From: Microbacterium sp. 8M
GTDB lineage: Bacteria; Actinomycetota; Actinomycetes; Actinomycetales; Microbacteriaceae
Direction of reading: 5' to 3'
Assembly (NCBI RefSeq): GCF_902506375.1
Contig: NZ_LR733284.1
Location: 434,077 to 498,076, forward strand
Length of the DNA stretch: 64,000 nt
Shown here: piece after piece, positions 42,666 through 51,705 of the stretch
Layout: each line of letters starts with the position of its first letter
Position numbering within the stretch: position 1 is the first letter of the stretch
The notes under the pieces: model-generated
Databases searched by the model: none
What the model was told of the DNA's origin: nothing
What the model saw: the letters and a program-made list of their open reading frames with translations, nothing else
Position numbers and translations under genes: made by a program

Positions 42666-45107
42666 ATGACTTCGGACACGTCCCTGGAGACCGTCGCCGC
42701 GGGCGCGGAGCTGCCCGCCTTCCCGATCGCCAGTGAGCGGGTCGGCGAGCTGCTCGCCCGGATGACCCTCGAGGAGAAGGCTGCGCAGCTCGTCGGATAC
42801 TGGCTCGACCAGGGCGGCGAGGTCGTGGCTCCGCTGCAGAACGAGATGGCGGCGGCGGGTCGACACGACACGCTCGCCGAGGTCACCCGCGACGGCATCG
42901 GCCACTACACCCGCGTGTACGGCACCCGGCCCGTCGAGCCGGCGGAGCGCGCGGCGTGGCTCTGGTCCGAGCAGCGGCGGCTGAAGCGCGAGACGCGGCT
43001 CGGCATCCCCGCGCTCGTGCACGAGGAGTGCCTGACCGGACTCGCCGCGTGGAAGGCCGCGACCTTCCCGACGCCGCTGGCGTGGGGCGCCTCGTTCGAC
43101 CCCGAGCTGGTCGCCGAGATGGGTGCGCTCATCGGGGAGTCGATGCGCGGTCTCGGCATCCACCAGGGGCTGGCGCCGGTGCTGGACGTCGTGCGCGACC
43201 CGCGCTGGGGGCGCGTCGACGAGTGCATCGGCGAGGATCCGTATCTCGTCGGCACCATCGGCACCGCGTACGTCCAAGGCCTGCAGTCGGCAGGGGTGCA
43301 CGCCACCCTGAAGCACTTCCTCGGGTACTCCGGCTCGGGCGCCGGCCGCAACCACGCTCCGGTGCACGCCGGGCCGCGCGAGGTGGCCGACGTGTTCCTG
43401 CCGCCGTTCGAGATGGCGATCCGCGACGGCGGCGTGCGCAGTGTAATGAACAGCTACGCCGAGATCGACGGCGTGCCCGTGGCGTCGGATCCCGCGCTGC
43501 TCACCGATCTGCTCCGGGAGCGGCTCGGCTTCGACGGGGTCGTCGTCGCCGACTACTTCGCCGTGGCCTTCCTCGAGGTCATGCACGCCGTCGCCGCCGA
43601 CCGGGGCGAAGCCGCCGCGCTCGCGCTGCGCGCCGGGATCGACGTCGAGCTGCCGTCGGGCGACGCCTACCTCGAACCGCTTCTGGAGCGGGTGCGCGGC
43701 GGCGCGCTCGCCGAGGCGTACCTCGACCGCGCCGTGATCCGCGTGCTGACGCAGAAGGAGCAGCTCGGGCTCCTCGATCCCGGCGCCTTCGACGGCGAGC
43801 CCCCCGCGGAGATCGACCTCGATACGCCTCGGCACCGAGACGTCGCCCGTCGCCTGGCGGCGGAGTCGCTCGTCCTGCTGTCGAACGACGGCGTACTGCC
43901 CCTGGCGGCATCCGCGCGGCGCATCGCGCTGATCGGTCCGAACGCCGACCGCTCCGACGCCCTGCAGGGCTGCTACTCCTTCGCGAACCACGTGCTCGCG
44001 CACCACCCCGAGTTCGAGACGGGCATCGCCATCCCGACGGTGCGTGAGGCGCTCGCCGCCGCCGTGCCCGAGGCGGAGCTCGTGCACGTGCGCGGCGCCG
44101 ACGTCGAGGGCGGCGACACCTCGGGCTTCGCCGAGGCGGAGCGCGCCGCCGCGGACGCCGATGTCGCGATCGTCGTGGTCGGCGACCAGGCCGGTCTCTT
44201 CGGCCGGGGCACCGTGGGCGAGGGCAACGACGCGGAGTCCCTCGACCTCCCCGGCGTGCAGCGCGAGCTGGTCGAGCGCGTCGTGGCGACGGGAACGCCG
44301 GTCGTCATGGTCGTGCTCTCCGGCCGGCCCTACGCCATCGGCTGGGCGCTCGACGACGGCGCGGCGCGCCCCGGCGCCGTGCTGCAGGCCTTCTTCCCCG
44401 GCGAGGAGGGCGGCACCGCGATCGCCGACGTGATCACCGGTGCGGTCTCGCCGTCCGGACGGCTGCCGCTGAGCCTGCCGAGGTCCTCGGGGGCGCAGCC
44501 GTACAGCTATCTGCATCCGATCCTCGGCGGTCCGTCCGAGGTGACCTCGGCGGATCCGACGCCGCTGCGGCCGTTTGGGTTCGGGCTGTCGTACACGAGC
44601 TTCGCCTACGAGGAGTTCGCGGTCTCGGTCGAGGCCCGCACCGACGGCGCCTTCACGGCGACCGTGACCGTCGCGAACACCGGGGCGCGGCGCGGCGCCG
44701 AGGTGGTGCAGCTGTACGGACGTGACGTCGTCGCGAGCGTCACCCGCCCGGTGGCGCAGCTGCTCGGCTACGCCCGCGTGGAGCTCGACCCCGGTGAGCG
44801 TCGCACGGTGCGCTTCGACGTGCCGGCTGCGCGGTTCGCGTTCAGCGACCGCACCCTGACCCGGGTCGTCGAGTCCGGCGAGGTGCGCGTCTGGGCGGCG
44901 GCGCACGCCGAGGTCTCGGCGCCCGCCCCGGGGACAGAGAGCGCCGAGGCCGGCGATGTCACCGGAGGCGCGATCTCCAACGAGCGGACGCAGGCGCGCC
45001 GGGTGCTCCCCGGCGCGGCCACGGCTCCGCAGCCGGTGCGGCTGATCGGCGACGTGCACGAGGTCGGCGCGGCGGACGCCCGGCAGGTGGCGGTGTCGAT
45101 CGCGTGA
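42666..45107 (+). CDS. Glycoside hydrolase family 3, beta-xylosidase/glucosidase type
   Basis: An 813-residue GH3 enzyme. The N-terminal barrel contains DPRWGRVDECIGEDPYLVG near residue 175, and the nucleophile Asp is in GVVVADYFAV at about residue 296. The (alpha/beta)6 domain begins LVLLSNDGVLPL and contains VVVGDQAGLFGRGTVGEGND, and a fibronectin-like C-terminal domain starts near residue 650. No signal peptide, so it hydrolyses imported oligosaccharides in the cytoplasm. With GH43 and a xylose operon next door, beta-xylosidase activity is likely. The stop overlaps the GH43 start (GTGA). Confidence 0.88.
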   Translation: MTSDTSLETVAAGAELPAFPIASERVGELLARMTLEEKAAQLVGYWLDQGGEVVAPLQNEMAAAGRHDTLAEVTRDGIGHYTRVYGTRPVEPAERAAWLWSEQRRLKRETRLGIPALVHEECLTGLAAWKAATFPTPLAWGASFDPELVAEMGALIGESMRGLGIHQGLAPVLDVVRDPRWGRVDECIGEDPYLVGTIGTAYVQGLQSAGVHATLKHFLGYSGSGAGRNHAPVHAGPREVADVFLPPFEMAIRDGGVRSVMNSYAEIDGVPVASDPALLTDLLRERLGFDGVVVADYFAVAFLEVMHAVAADRGEAAALALRAGIDVELPSGDAYLEPLLERVRGGALAEAYLDRAVIRVLTQKEQLGLLDPGAFDGEPPAEIDLDTPRHRDVARRLAAESLVLLSNDGVLPLAASARRIALIGPNADRSDALQGCYSFANHVLAHHPEFETGIAIPTVREALAAAVPEAELVHVRGADVEGGDTSGFAEAERAAADADVAIVVVGDQAGLFGRGTVGEGNDAESLDLPGVQRELVERVVATGTPVVMVVLSGRPYAIGWALDDGAARPGAVLQAFFPGEEGGTAIADVITGAVSPSGRLPLSLPRSSGAQPYSYLHPILGGPSEVTSADPTPLRPFGFGLSYTSFAYEEFAVSVEARTDGAFTATVTVANTGARRGAEVVQLYGRDVVASVTRPVAQLLGYARVELDPGERRTVRFDVPAARFAFSDRTLTRVVESGEVRVWAAAHAEVSAPAPGTESAEAGDVTGGAISNERTQARRVLPGAATAPQPVRLIGDVHEVGAADARQVAVSIA

Positions 45108-46672
45108 TCCAGGCTGCGAACCCGATCCTTCCCGGCTGCCATCCGGATCCGTCGATCTGCCGGGTGGGCGAGTGGTACTACCTGGTCACCTCGACCTTCG
45201 AGTACCTGCCGGGTCTGCCGGTGCTGCGCTCGCGGGATCTGGTGCGCTGGGAGACCGTCGGGCACGTGATCGACCGCCCCGGGATGCTGGACTTCGACGG
45301 GATCGGATCCTCCGGCGGCCTCTACGCGCCGACGATCCGGCACGGGCGGGGACTGTTCTGGGTCGCCTGCACGCTCGTCGACCGGGAGGATCCGTCCCGA
45401 GGCGGGAACTTCCTCGTGACGGCGACCGACCCGGCGGGGCCGTGGAGCGATCCCGTGATGCTCGACGCCGTCGGCATCGATCCGTCGATCGCCTTCGACG
45501 ACGAGGGGCGCGTCTGGGTGCACGGCACCCGCCTCGCCGCCGAGCCCGAGTGGCACGACCAGACCGAGGTCTGGGTGCGCGAGTACTCGCCGGAGCAGCG
45601 GGCCCTCATCGGTGACGAACACGTGATCTGGCGCGGCGCCGTGCGCGGCGCGGTGTGGGCCGAGGGTCCGCACCTGTACCGGGTCGACGACGGCTGGCTG
45701 CTGCTCGCGGCCGAGGGCGGCACCGAGTTCCACCACGCGGTGAGCGTGGCGCGCGCCGACGAGATCACCGGCCCGTACGTCGGCAACCGGGCGAACCCGG
45801 TGTTCACGCACCGCCATCTGGGGCGGAGAAGCCCCGTGATCGGCGCCGGCCACGCCGACCTGGTGCAGGCGCCGGACGGATCCTGGTCCGCCGTGATGCT
45901 CGCGATGCGCGCGGCGGACGGCCGGCACTACCCGCTCGGCCGGGAGACCTTCCTCTGCCCGGTGGTGTGGGAGGACGGCTGGCCCGTGTTCGCGCCGGGG
46001 GAGGGGAGGCTGCCCGCGACGGTGCCGACCCCCTGGGCGACCGATCCCGCGCCGCCCGGATCCTGGCAGCCCGACGACCGCGTGGCGGGGGTCGTCTCCC
46101 CGTCCGATCCCCGGTGGACGGCTCTGCGCGTGCTGCCCGGGGAGGTCGCGGTGGCGGAGGGCGATGTGTGGCGGATGCCTGTGCGCGCGGAGACCCTGCA
46201 CGACGCGTCGTCGCCGGCGTTCCTCGGGGTGCGCCAGCAGCACGCGGACGTCGACGTGCGCTGCGTGCTGGACGTGCGCGGTCTCGCCGAGGGCGAGAGC
46301 GCGGGCCTCGTGCTGCGGCAGTCGGAGCAGGACCACGTCGCGGTCGCCGTCACCCGCACGCCGGACGGACTGCGTCTCTCGTCCGACCGCTGCCACGGCG
46401 GGGAGACGGAGCGACGGGACGTCGGTGCGCTGCCCGAGGCGGACGAGGTGGAGCTGGCACTGCGGGGCCGCGGGTTCGACTACGCGCTGCGCAGCGGAGA
46501 CGTCGAGGTGATCGGCGCCGACGGGCGCGAGCTGGACGCCTCGTCGACGGGCGGGTTCCTCGGACTGTGGATCGGGGTCTGCGCGACGAGCGCGGGCGCG
46601 GAGCCGCGGGGCGAGGTGCGCGTCACGCGATTCGAGTACGCGCCTGCGCGCGCGGGGAGCGGTGATCGATAG
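45104..46672 (+). CDS. Glycoside hydrolase family 43, beta-xylosidase/arabinofuranosidase
   Basis: A 522-residue GH43 enzyme. The five-bladed propeller carries the catalytic triad: base Asp 15 in GCHPDPSICR, the pKa-modulating Asp in GIDPSIAFDD, and the acid Glu in WAEGPHLY. A C-terminal beta-sandwich (from about residue 330, FLGVRQQHADVDVRC) is characteristic of xylosidase-type GH43 enzymes. GTG start overlapping the GH3 stop. It has no signal peptide and acts inside the cell on xylo- or arabinoxylo-oligosaccharides. Confidence 0.9.
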   Translation: MIQAANPILPGCHPDPSICRVGEWYYLVTSTFEYLPGLPVLRSRDLVRWETVGHVIDRPGMLDFDGIGSSGGLYAPTIRHGRGLFWVACTLVDREDPSRGGNFLVTATDPAGPWSDPVMLDAVGIDPSIAFDDEGRVWVHGTRLAAEPEWHDQTEVWVREYSPEQRALIGDEHVIWRGAVRGAVWAEGPHLYRVDDGWLLLAAEGGTEFHHAVSVARADEITGPYVGNRANPVFTHRHLGRRSPVIGAGHADLVQAPDGSWSAVMLAMRAADGRHYPLGRETFLCPVVWEDGWPVFAPGEGRLPATVPTPWATDPAPPGSWQPDDRVAGVVSPSDPRWTALRVLPGEVAVAEGDVWRMPVRAETLHDASSPAFLGVRQQHADVDVRCVLDVRGLAEGESAGLVLRQSEQDHVAVAVTRTPDGLRLSSDRCHGGETERRDVGALPEADEVELALRGRGFDYALRSGDVEVIGADGRELDASSTGGFLGLWIGVCATSAGAEPRGEVRVTRFEYAPARAGSGDR

Positions 46673-46709
46673 CCTGGAGTCCCACCGCGTGCAGGAAGCG
46701 AGACGACGC

Positions 46710-47870
46710 ATGAACCAACGCGCCACGACCGTCGAAGGGGTGCGGCGCACCAATCTCGCCGAGGTCCTGCGCCTCGTGCACCACGCAGGTCCGCGGTCGC
46801 GCGCCGTCATCACCGGGGAGACCGGGCTGAACCGCTCCACCGTGTCCGATCTGGTCGGGCGTCTGGTGGAGGCGGGGCTCGTCGAGGAGCACGAGCCCGA
46901 CCCGACGCGGCGGGTCGGGCGTCCGTCGCCGGTCGTCGTGCCGAGCCCCGATGTGGTCGCGATCGGCGTCAACCCCGAGATCGACGCCGTCGAGATCGGC
47001 GCGGTCTCGCTGGGCGGTGCGGTGCGGGAGCGCGTGCGGATCCCGGTCGAGCAGCCGGAGGTCGCAGACGTCGTCGAGATCGTCGCCGGCGTCGTGGGCG
47101 GGTGGCGCGACGGTGCGCTGCGCGAGTGCCGCCTCGAGGGCGTCGGCGTCGCCGTGCCCGGCCTCGTGCGCGCGTCGGACGGCCTGGTGCGGTTCGCCCC
47201 GCACCTGCTGTGGCGCGACGCCGACATCGCGGGGCCGCTCCGCGCCGCTCTGGGCGTGGCCGTCGTCGTGGGCAACGACGCCTCGTTCGGTGCCCGTGCC
47301 GAGCGGCTGTTCGGGGCGGCCAGGGAGCACGAGGACGTGGTGTATCTGAACGGCGGCGCGAGCGGCATCGGCGGCGGCCTCATCCTGCACGGCACGCTCA
47401 TCGGCGGTGTCGGCGGCTACGCGGGGGAGTGGGGCCAGACCGCCGCGAGCGTCGCGGACGCGGCGGACCGGCGCGCGGAGGGCGGCGTGCTGGAGGACGA
47501 GGTGAACCGTGCGCGCCTCGTGCAGGCCACGGGTCTCGGCGCACCGGACGACGAGGAGCTGCGGGCGACGCTGGCCGGCTCCGGCGCGACGGCGGCGGCC
47601 GCCGAGGTCGCGCGGCAGCGCCGCATCCTCACCGCCACGCTCGGCAACGCGGTGAACGTGCTCAACCCAGCGATGATCGTGCTGGGCGGCTTCCTCGCGA
47701 TCCTGCGGGACCTGGATCCGGAGGCCTTCGACGACGAGGTGCGGCGTCGCGCGCTCGCCCCATCGGCCGAGGGTCTGCAGATCTCCGCCGCCGCTCTCGG
47801 CGCGGACCGGCTGCTGATCGGCGCCGCGGACGCGGCCTTCGAGCGGCTGCTCGCGGATCCGCTCGGCTGA
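46710..47870 (+). CDS. ROK-family transcriptional regulator (XylR-like)
   Basis: A 386-residue ROK protein. An N-terminal MarR-like helix-turn-helix is at residues 8-65 (ITGETGLNRSTVSDLVGRLVEAGLVEE). The ROK sugar-binding domain follows, with GVAVPGLV and VVVGNDASFGARAERLFG, and lacks the usual Cys-rich zinc loop (GEWGQTAASV replaces it). A likely xylose-responsive repressor of the nearby xylose genes. ATG 46710 is chosen; a GTG at 46662, inside the GH43 gene, is an alternative. It is preceded closely by GH43 and may share its transcript. Confidence 0.85.
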   Translation: MNQRATTVEGVRRTNLAEVLRLVHHAGPRSRAVITGETGLNRSTVSDLVGRLVEAGLVEEHEPDPTRRVGRPSPVVVPSPDVVAIGVNPEIDAVEIGAVSLGGAVRERVRIPVEQPEVADVVEIVAGVVGGWRDGALRECRLEGVGVAVPGLVRASDGLVRFAPHLLWRDADIAGPLRAALGVAVVVGNDASFGARAERLFGAAREHEDVVYLNGGASGIGGGLILHGTLIGGVGGYAGEWGQTAASVADAADRRAEGGVLEDEVNRARLVQATGLGAPDDEELRATLAGSGATAAAAEVARQRRILTATLGNAVNVLNPAMIVLGGFLAILRDLDPEAFDDEVRRRALAPSAEGLQISAAALGADRLLIGAADAAFERLLADPLG

Positions 47871-47905
47871 GTCGGGCCCGCGTCGCGGGCACTAGCGTGG
47901 AGAAC

Positions 47906-48298
47906 GTGGATCTCGCACAGGCGCATCAGTTCGTACAGCAATGGGTCGATGCCTGGAATGCTCACGACCTCGACGCGGTGCTCTCGCACTTCGCCGACGA
48001 CGCGGAGTTCTCCTCGCCGATCGCCGCTCAGCTGCTCCCCGAGAGCGGCGGCATCCTGCGCGGCAAGGAAGCGATCCGCGCCTACTGGGCGGTCGGTCTC
48101 GAGCGCATTCCGGATCTGCGGTTCGAGGTCGTCGACGTGTACGCCGGGGTCGGCGTCATCGTCATCCACTACCGCAATCACGTCGGCGGGCTGGTCGCCG
48201 AGGTCCTGCATCTCGGCGAGGACGGGCTCGTCCGTCGCGGCGCCGGGACGTACCGCGCGACGGACGCGGCCGCCGACAGCGGCGTGCAGAGCGCCTGA
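47906..48298 (+). CDS. SnoaL-like (NTF2-fold) protein
   Basis: A 130-residue nuclear-transport-factor-2-like protein. The N-terminal helix QFVQQWVDAWNAHDLDAVLSHF and the segment DDAEFSSPIAAQLLPES are typical SnoaL/polyketide-cyclase-like sequence. These are small cone-shaped ligand-binding proteins with diverse roles. A TAGCGT -10 box (47893-47898) lies seven bases upstream of GTG 47906, favouring a leaderless start there over GTG 47897. Its function in this locus is unknown. Confidence 0.72.
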   Translation: MDLAQAHQFVQQWVDAWNAHDLDAVLSHFADDAEFSSPIAAQLLPESGGILRGKEAIRAYWAVGLERIPDLRFEVVDVYAGVGVIVIHYRNHVGGLVAEVLHLGEDGLVRRGAGTYRATDAAADSGVQSA

Positions 48299-48391
48299 GG
48301 GGGACGGTCCAGCACCCGTCATCCAGGGTGTCCGGCCGAGGAAGCCGCGGTGCGCGACGACGCTATGGTGATGGCAGTGGCAAGCAAGCGT

Positions 48392-48408
48392 CTGCAACGT
48401 TGTAGACT
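48392..48408. promoter_or_regulatory. LacI operator at the arabinan regulator gene
   Basis: CTGCAACGTTGTAG (48392-48405) is a near-perfect palindrome with core CAACGTTG. It overlaps a TAGACT -10 box (48403-48408) in front of the LacI gene. The same core occurs twice before the binding-protein gene at 57663. Confidence 0.7.
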
Positions 48409-48429
48409 CGCCGTGGACAGGGGGTGCGC

Positions 48430-49443
48430 ATGGCGGTGACGCTGCATGACGTGGCGCGGGTGGCCGGCGTGTCCATCAAGACGGTGTCCAACGTCATCAA
48501 CGACTACCCGCACATCCGTCCGGCGACGAAGCAGCGCGTGGAGGACGCGATCGCGGAGCTCGGATACACGCCGAACCTCACCGCCCGCAGTCTTCGTTCC
48601 GGGCGCACCGGCGCCATCGCCCTGGCCCTGCCCGATCTGGGGCTGGCGTACTTCGCCGAGCTCGCCGCCTCCGTGATCGCGGCGGCGGAGGCGTCCGGGG
48701 TCTCGGTGCTCGTGGAGCAGACCGGCGCGGATCCGGGTCGCGAGCGGGAGCTGCTGCGCAGCCCGCGGCTCAAGCTCACCGACGGGCTCATCTTCAGCCC
48801 GCTCGGAATGGGGCAGGAGGACGCTGCCGCCCTCGCGGTGCCGTATCCGCTGGTGCTGCTCGGCGAGCGCATCTTCGACGGGCCCACCGACCACGTCACC
48901 ATGCGCAACGTCGAGGCCGCCCGCGCGGCGACCGCATACCTGCTCGCCTCCGGCCGGCGCAGGATCGCCGTGGTCGGTGCGCACGAGGGCGAGATCATCG
49001 GATCCGCTGCGCTCCGTCTGCAGGGCTACCGGGAGGCGCTGGAAGAGGCCGGCATCCCCTTCGACGAGGACCTGATCGGCTACACGACCTTCTGGCACCG
49101 GGCGAACGGTGCGCTGTCGATGCGTGAGCTGCTCGCCCGCGGCGTCGAACTCGATGCGGTGTTCGGCCTCAACGACACGCTCGCGCTCGGCGCCATGCGC
49201 GTGCTCCAGGAGGCGGGGCGGCGCGTGCCTGAGGACGTCGCCGTGATCGGCTTCGACGGACTCGACGAGGCGGAGTACTCCATCCCGTCGTTGACCACGG
49301 TCGACCCCGGCCGGGATTGGATCGCGAAGACGGCGGTGAAGACGCTGCTCGAGCGGATCGGCGGCGAGGTCGACGTCCCCCCGCGCACGCTGCTCGCCGA
49401 CTTCCGCATCCTCGAGCGGGAGTCCGCGCCCGCCGCACGCTGA
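48430..49443 (+). CDS. LacI-family regulator of the arabinan operon
   Basis: A 337-residue LacI regulator. Residues 1-48 are the helix-turn-helix (TLHDVARVAGVSIKTVSNVINDYPHI). The effector domain contains GAIALALPDLGLAYFAEL and VFGLNDTLALGAMRVL. The operator at 48392 and the twin at 57709 fit a single regulator controlling its own gene and the operon from 57663 to 49533. GTG 48424 two codons upstream is an alternative start. It is convergent with the sialidase-fold gene. Confidence 0.9.
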   Translation: MAVTLHDVARVAGVSIKTVSNVINDYPHIRPATKQRVEDAIAELGYTPNLTARSLRSGRTGAIALALPDLGLAYFAELAASVIAAAEASGVSVLVEQTGADPGRERELLRSPRLKLTDGLIFSPLGMGQEDAAALAVPYPLVLLGERIFDGPTDHVTMRNVEAARAATAYLLASGRRRIAVVGAHEGEIIGSAALRLQGYREALEEAGIPFDEDLIGYTTFWHRANGALSMRELLARGVELDAVFGLNDTLALGAMRVLQEAGRRVPEDVAVIGFDGLDEAEYSIPSLTTVDPGRDWIAKTAVKTLLERIGGEVDVPPRTLLADFRILERESAPAAR

Positions 49444-49485
49444 CCCGTGAGGCCCGCGGAACTCGAGACCGGCCCGAGCGCAACG

Positions 49486-49522
49486 TGAGGTGGGCGACGG
49501 CGAACGCACGCCGCCCACCTCA
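49486..49522. terminator. Bidirectional terminator hairpin
   Basis: A perfect 10-bp stem (49486-49495 with 49513-49522), extended internally by GACGGC/GCC pairs, lies between the convergent LacI and sialidase-fold genes. It has no clear T tract on either side. Confidence 0.55.
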
Positions 49523-49532
49523 GGTCCACCTG

Positions 49533-51635
49533 CTACTGGATGCCCTCGCGGAGCAGGCGCCACTGCTGCTGAGCCGATCCGTCAGCCGTCCGCTGCTGCG
49601 CGAAGGCGCCGTCCGCAGTGGATCCTCCCGCGATCTCCAGCGGCTTTCTGGAATTGGCGTTGGTCAGTGTCCAGTAGCCGCCCGACGTGTTCGGCGTCCA
49701 GACCTGCGTGGCGTTCCCGGTCGGGCCCCATTGCGCGGCGCGGACGCCGTCCGCGGTCTGCGCGCCGGGGATCTCGAGCAGCTTGCCGCTGTTGGCGTTG
49801 AGGAGCTGGAGCCCGTTGGCCACCGTGCGCACATTCCAGACCTGCGTGGCGTTGCCGGTGTCGCCCCACTGGCCCGCCCCTGCCCCGTCGGTCGTCAGCG
49901 CGCTGGCGATCTCGAGGTATTTGCCGCTGGTGCGGCTCGCGATCCGGAACTGCGGGTCCAGTCCGCCGGCCTGTGCGAGCTGGATCGCATCGAGCTCGGC
50001 GTACGAGGTGCCCTTGGCGAACGCGATGGTGTTGGCGCCGGCGTTCAGCGTGACGGACATCTGCGCCCATCCGTACCGGCCCCAGTTGACGGTCGGCGGG
50101 TAGTTCAGCGTGGCCGACGATCCGCCGTTCACGCGCACCCCGTGCGTCGATGCCGCGCCGGTGCCGTTGTCGTAGCGCACGTTCATGACGTACGAGCCCG
50201 CGTTCGGCACGTGCACGGTGAAGGTCACGGTGCTGCCGGCGTTGTTGATGTTGCCGACCTTGCCGCCGTTCGAGGCGTCGGGGTCGGTCACGAGCGACGT
50301 GTCCGAGGTGCGCGCGGCCTTCTCCGCCTCGTACTGCTGCGCATCGAGCGGGATGGATCCCACACGGATGTCGTTGTAGGTGGTCGCGGGGTTCTCCACG
50401 TTCGTCGCCTGATAGAGCGTGCGCCCGTCGACCGAGGAGTCGATGCTCTGCGCGAACCCGCTGAACGTGCCTCCCTCGGCATCGGGGCCGTCGTAGGTGA
50501 CCGCCATCGGAAGCCGCTCCCAGGGGCCGTCGCCCAGGTTGTAGTTGACGTAGAAGTTCTGGCCGCCGTCGATGGTCCCCGTCGCATCGAGAGACCATTT
50601 CGACGCCACGACGACCATGCCCTTCGGGCCTCCCGCAGGCACCCACTTGACATAGGGCGAGGATCCGATCCCTCGGCCGTTCGCGAGCGCGATCTGCGTG
50701 CCGATGCTCGTCGTCGGAGACCAGTTCAGTCCGTCCGGCGAGGTCTTGAAGTACACGGGAGCCGTGTTCTTCGTCTGCGAGGGGCGGTTCACGACCTCGT
50801 AGGTGGCGAGGTAGCGGCCATCCGGCAGCTTGGTGACGGTGATCATGCCGGGGCGATCCGACTGATTCGTCGGCGCGGAGACGTTGACGAGGGCTCCCCA
50901 GGTCTGGCCGCCGTCGGTCGAGCGACGGTACGAGACGGCCTGCAGGACGCCGCTGGACTTCTGCCGCTCGTCCGAGAAGTAGGCGGCGAGACCGCCCTGC
51001 CCGTCGACGATGAGTGACGGCTCCCACACCGTGCTGGTCGTGGACGACGGCGAGGGGTCGTAGACGGCGGGACCACCCGAGTCGATCGTGCTGAGGTAAG
51101 ACCAGGAGAGACCGTGATCGGTGCTCTTGTACACGACGAGGCGACTGCTCGACCGGTCTTCGGGCATGATCATGCCCGCGAGCAGCAGCGTGCCTGCGGC
51201 GAGCGACCCGGTCGTCTGCGGGACCTCGTAGAGGAACGGCTGCGCCGTCCTCGTCAGCGTCGGGAACGTCGCGCTGGGCGCGACGTCCGTCACGTGGGTC
51301 CACGTGGCGCCGTCATCGGTGCTGCGGTAGATCGGATAGACCTGCTTGCCTCCGACCAGCACCAGCTGGTCGAACGTCACGATCTGCGTGCCGTTCGCGC
51401 TCCCGCTGTTCTTCAGCACGACGTTCTTCGCGTAGGTGGTGCCGGCTGCGCGACCTCCTTCCGGGTTGAAGGAGGTTCCCGCGGCCGGCGCGTATACGAG
51501 AGACCCGTTCCCCGTCGTCACCGCCTGTGCGGGTGCGGCGGTGAGCGCACCGACGATGAGGGCGGCGCTCGCCGCGATCAACGCGATGCGTCCTCGTCGC
51601 GCGCGGGACCAGTCCCCGAGGGGGGAGATGCTCAT
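49533..51635 (-). CDS. Secreted sialidase-fold glycosidase (GH93-like exo-arabinanase) with carbohydrate-binding modules
   Basis: A 700-residue exported protein. Residues 1-38 are a signal peptide ending PAQAV. Residues 45-420 form a propeller with Asp-box repeats (STDDGATW, STDHGLSW, STDGGQTW) and WEPSLIVDGQGG, resembling GH93 exo-alpha-1,5-L-arabinanases. Residues 425-560 are a CBM6/35-like beta-sandwich (YEAEKAAR ... NAGSYVMNVRYDNGTG). Residues 565-700 are a ricin-type lectin (three Gln-x-Trp units: TQVWNV, TQVWTP, QQWRLL). Last gene of the operon with GH51 and GH1; it would release arabino-oligosaccharides outside the cell for the importer. GH93 assignment is by eye and could be another sialidase-fold family. 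Confidence 0.75.
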   Translation of the reverse strand: MSISPLGDWSRARRGRIALIAASAALIVGALTAAPAQAVTTGNGSLVYAPAAGTSFNPEGGRAAGTTYAKNVVLKNSGSANGTQIVTFDQLVLVGGKQVYPIYRSTDDGATWTHVTDVAPSATFPTLTRTAQPFLYEVPQTTGSLAAGTLLLAGMIMPEDRSSSRLVVYKSTDHGLSWSYLSTIDSGGPAVYDPSPSSTTSTVWEPSLIVDGQGGLAAYFSDERQKSSGVLQAVSYRRSTDGGQTWGALVNVSAPTNQSDRPGMITVTKLPDGRYLATYEVVNRPSQTKNTAPVYFKTSPDGLNWSPTTSIGTQIALANGRGIGSSPYVKWVPAGGPKGMVVVASKWSLDATGTIDGGQNFYVNYNLGDGPWERLPMAVTYDGPDAEGGTFSGFAQSIDSSVDGRTLYQATNVENPATTYNDIRVGSIPLDAQQYEAEKAARTSDTSLVTDPDASNGGKVGNINNAGSTVTFTVHVPNAGSYVMNVRYDNGTGAASTHGVRVNGGSSATLNYPPTVNWGRYGWAQMSVTLNAGANTIAFAKGTSYAELDAIQLAQAGGLDPQFRIASRTSGKYLEIASALTTDGAGAGQWGDTGNATQVWNVRTVANGLQLLNANSGKLLEIPGAQTADGVRAAQWGPTGNATQVWTPNTSGGYWTLTNANSRKPLEIAGGSTADGAFAQQRTADGSAQQQWRLLREGIQ

Positions 51636-51705
51636 GCTCTTTCCTCTCTCCAGATGACCCGGCCGCGGGCGCGGGCGGGCACGACGATGACCCGCAGGGG
51701 CGGGC

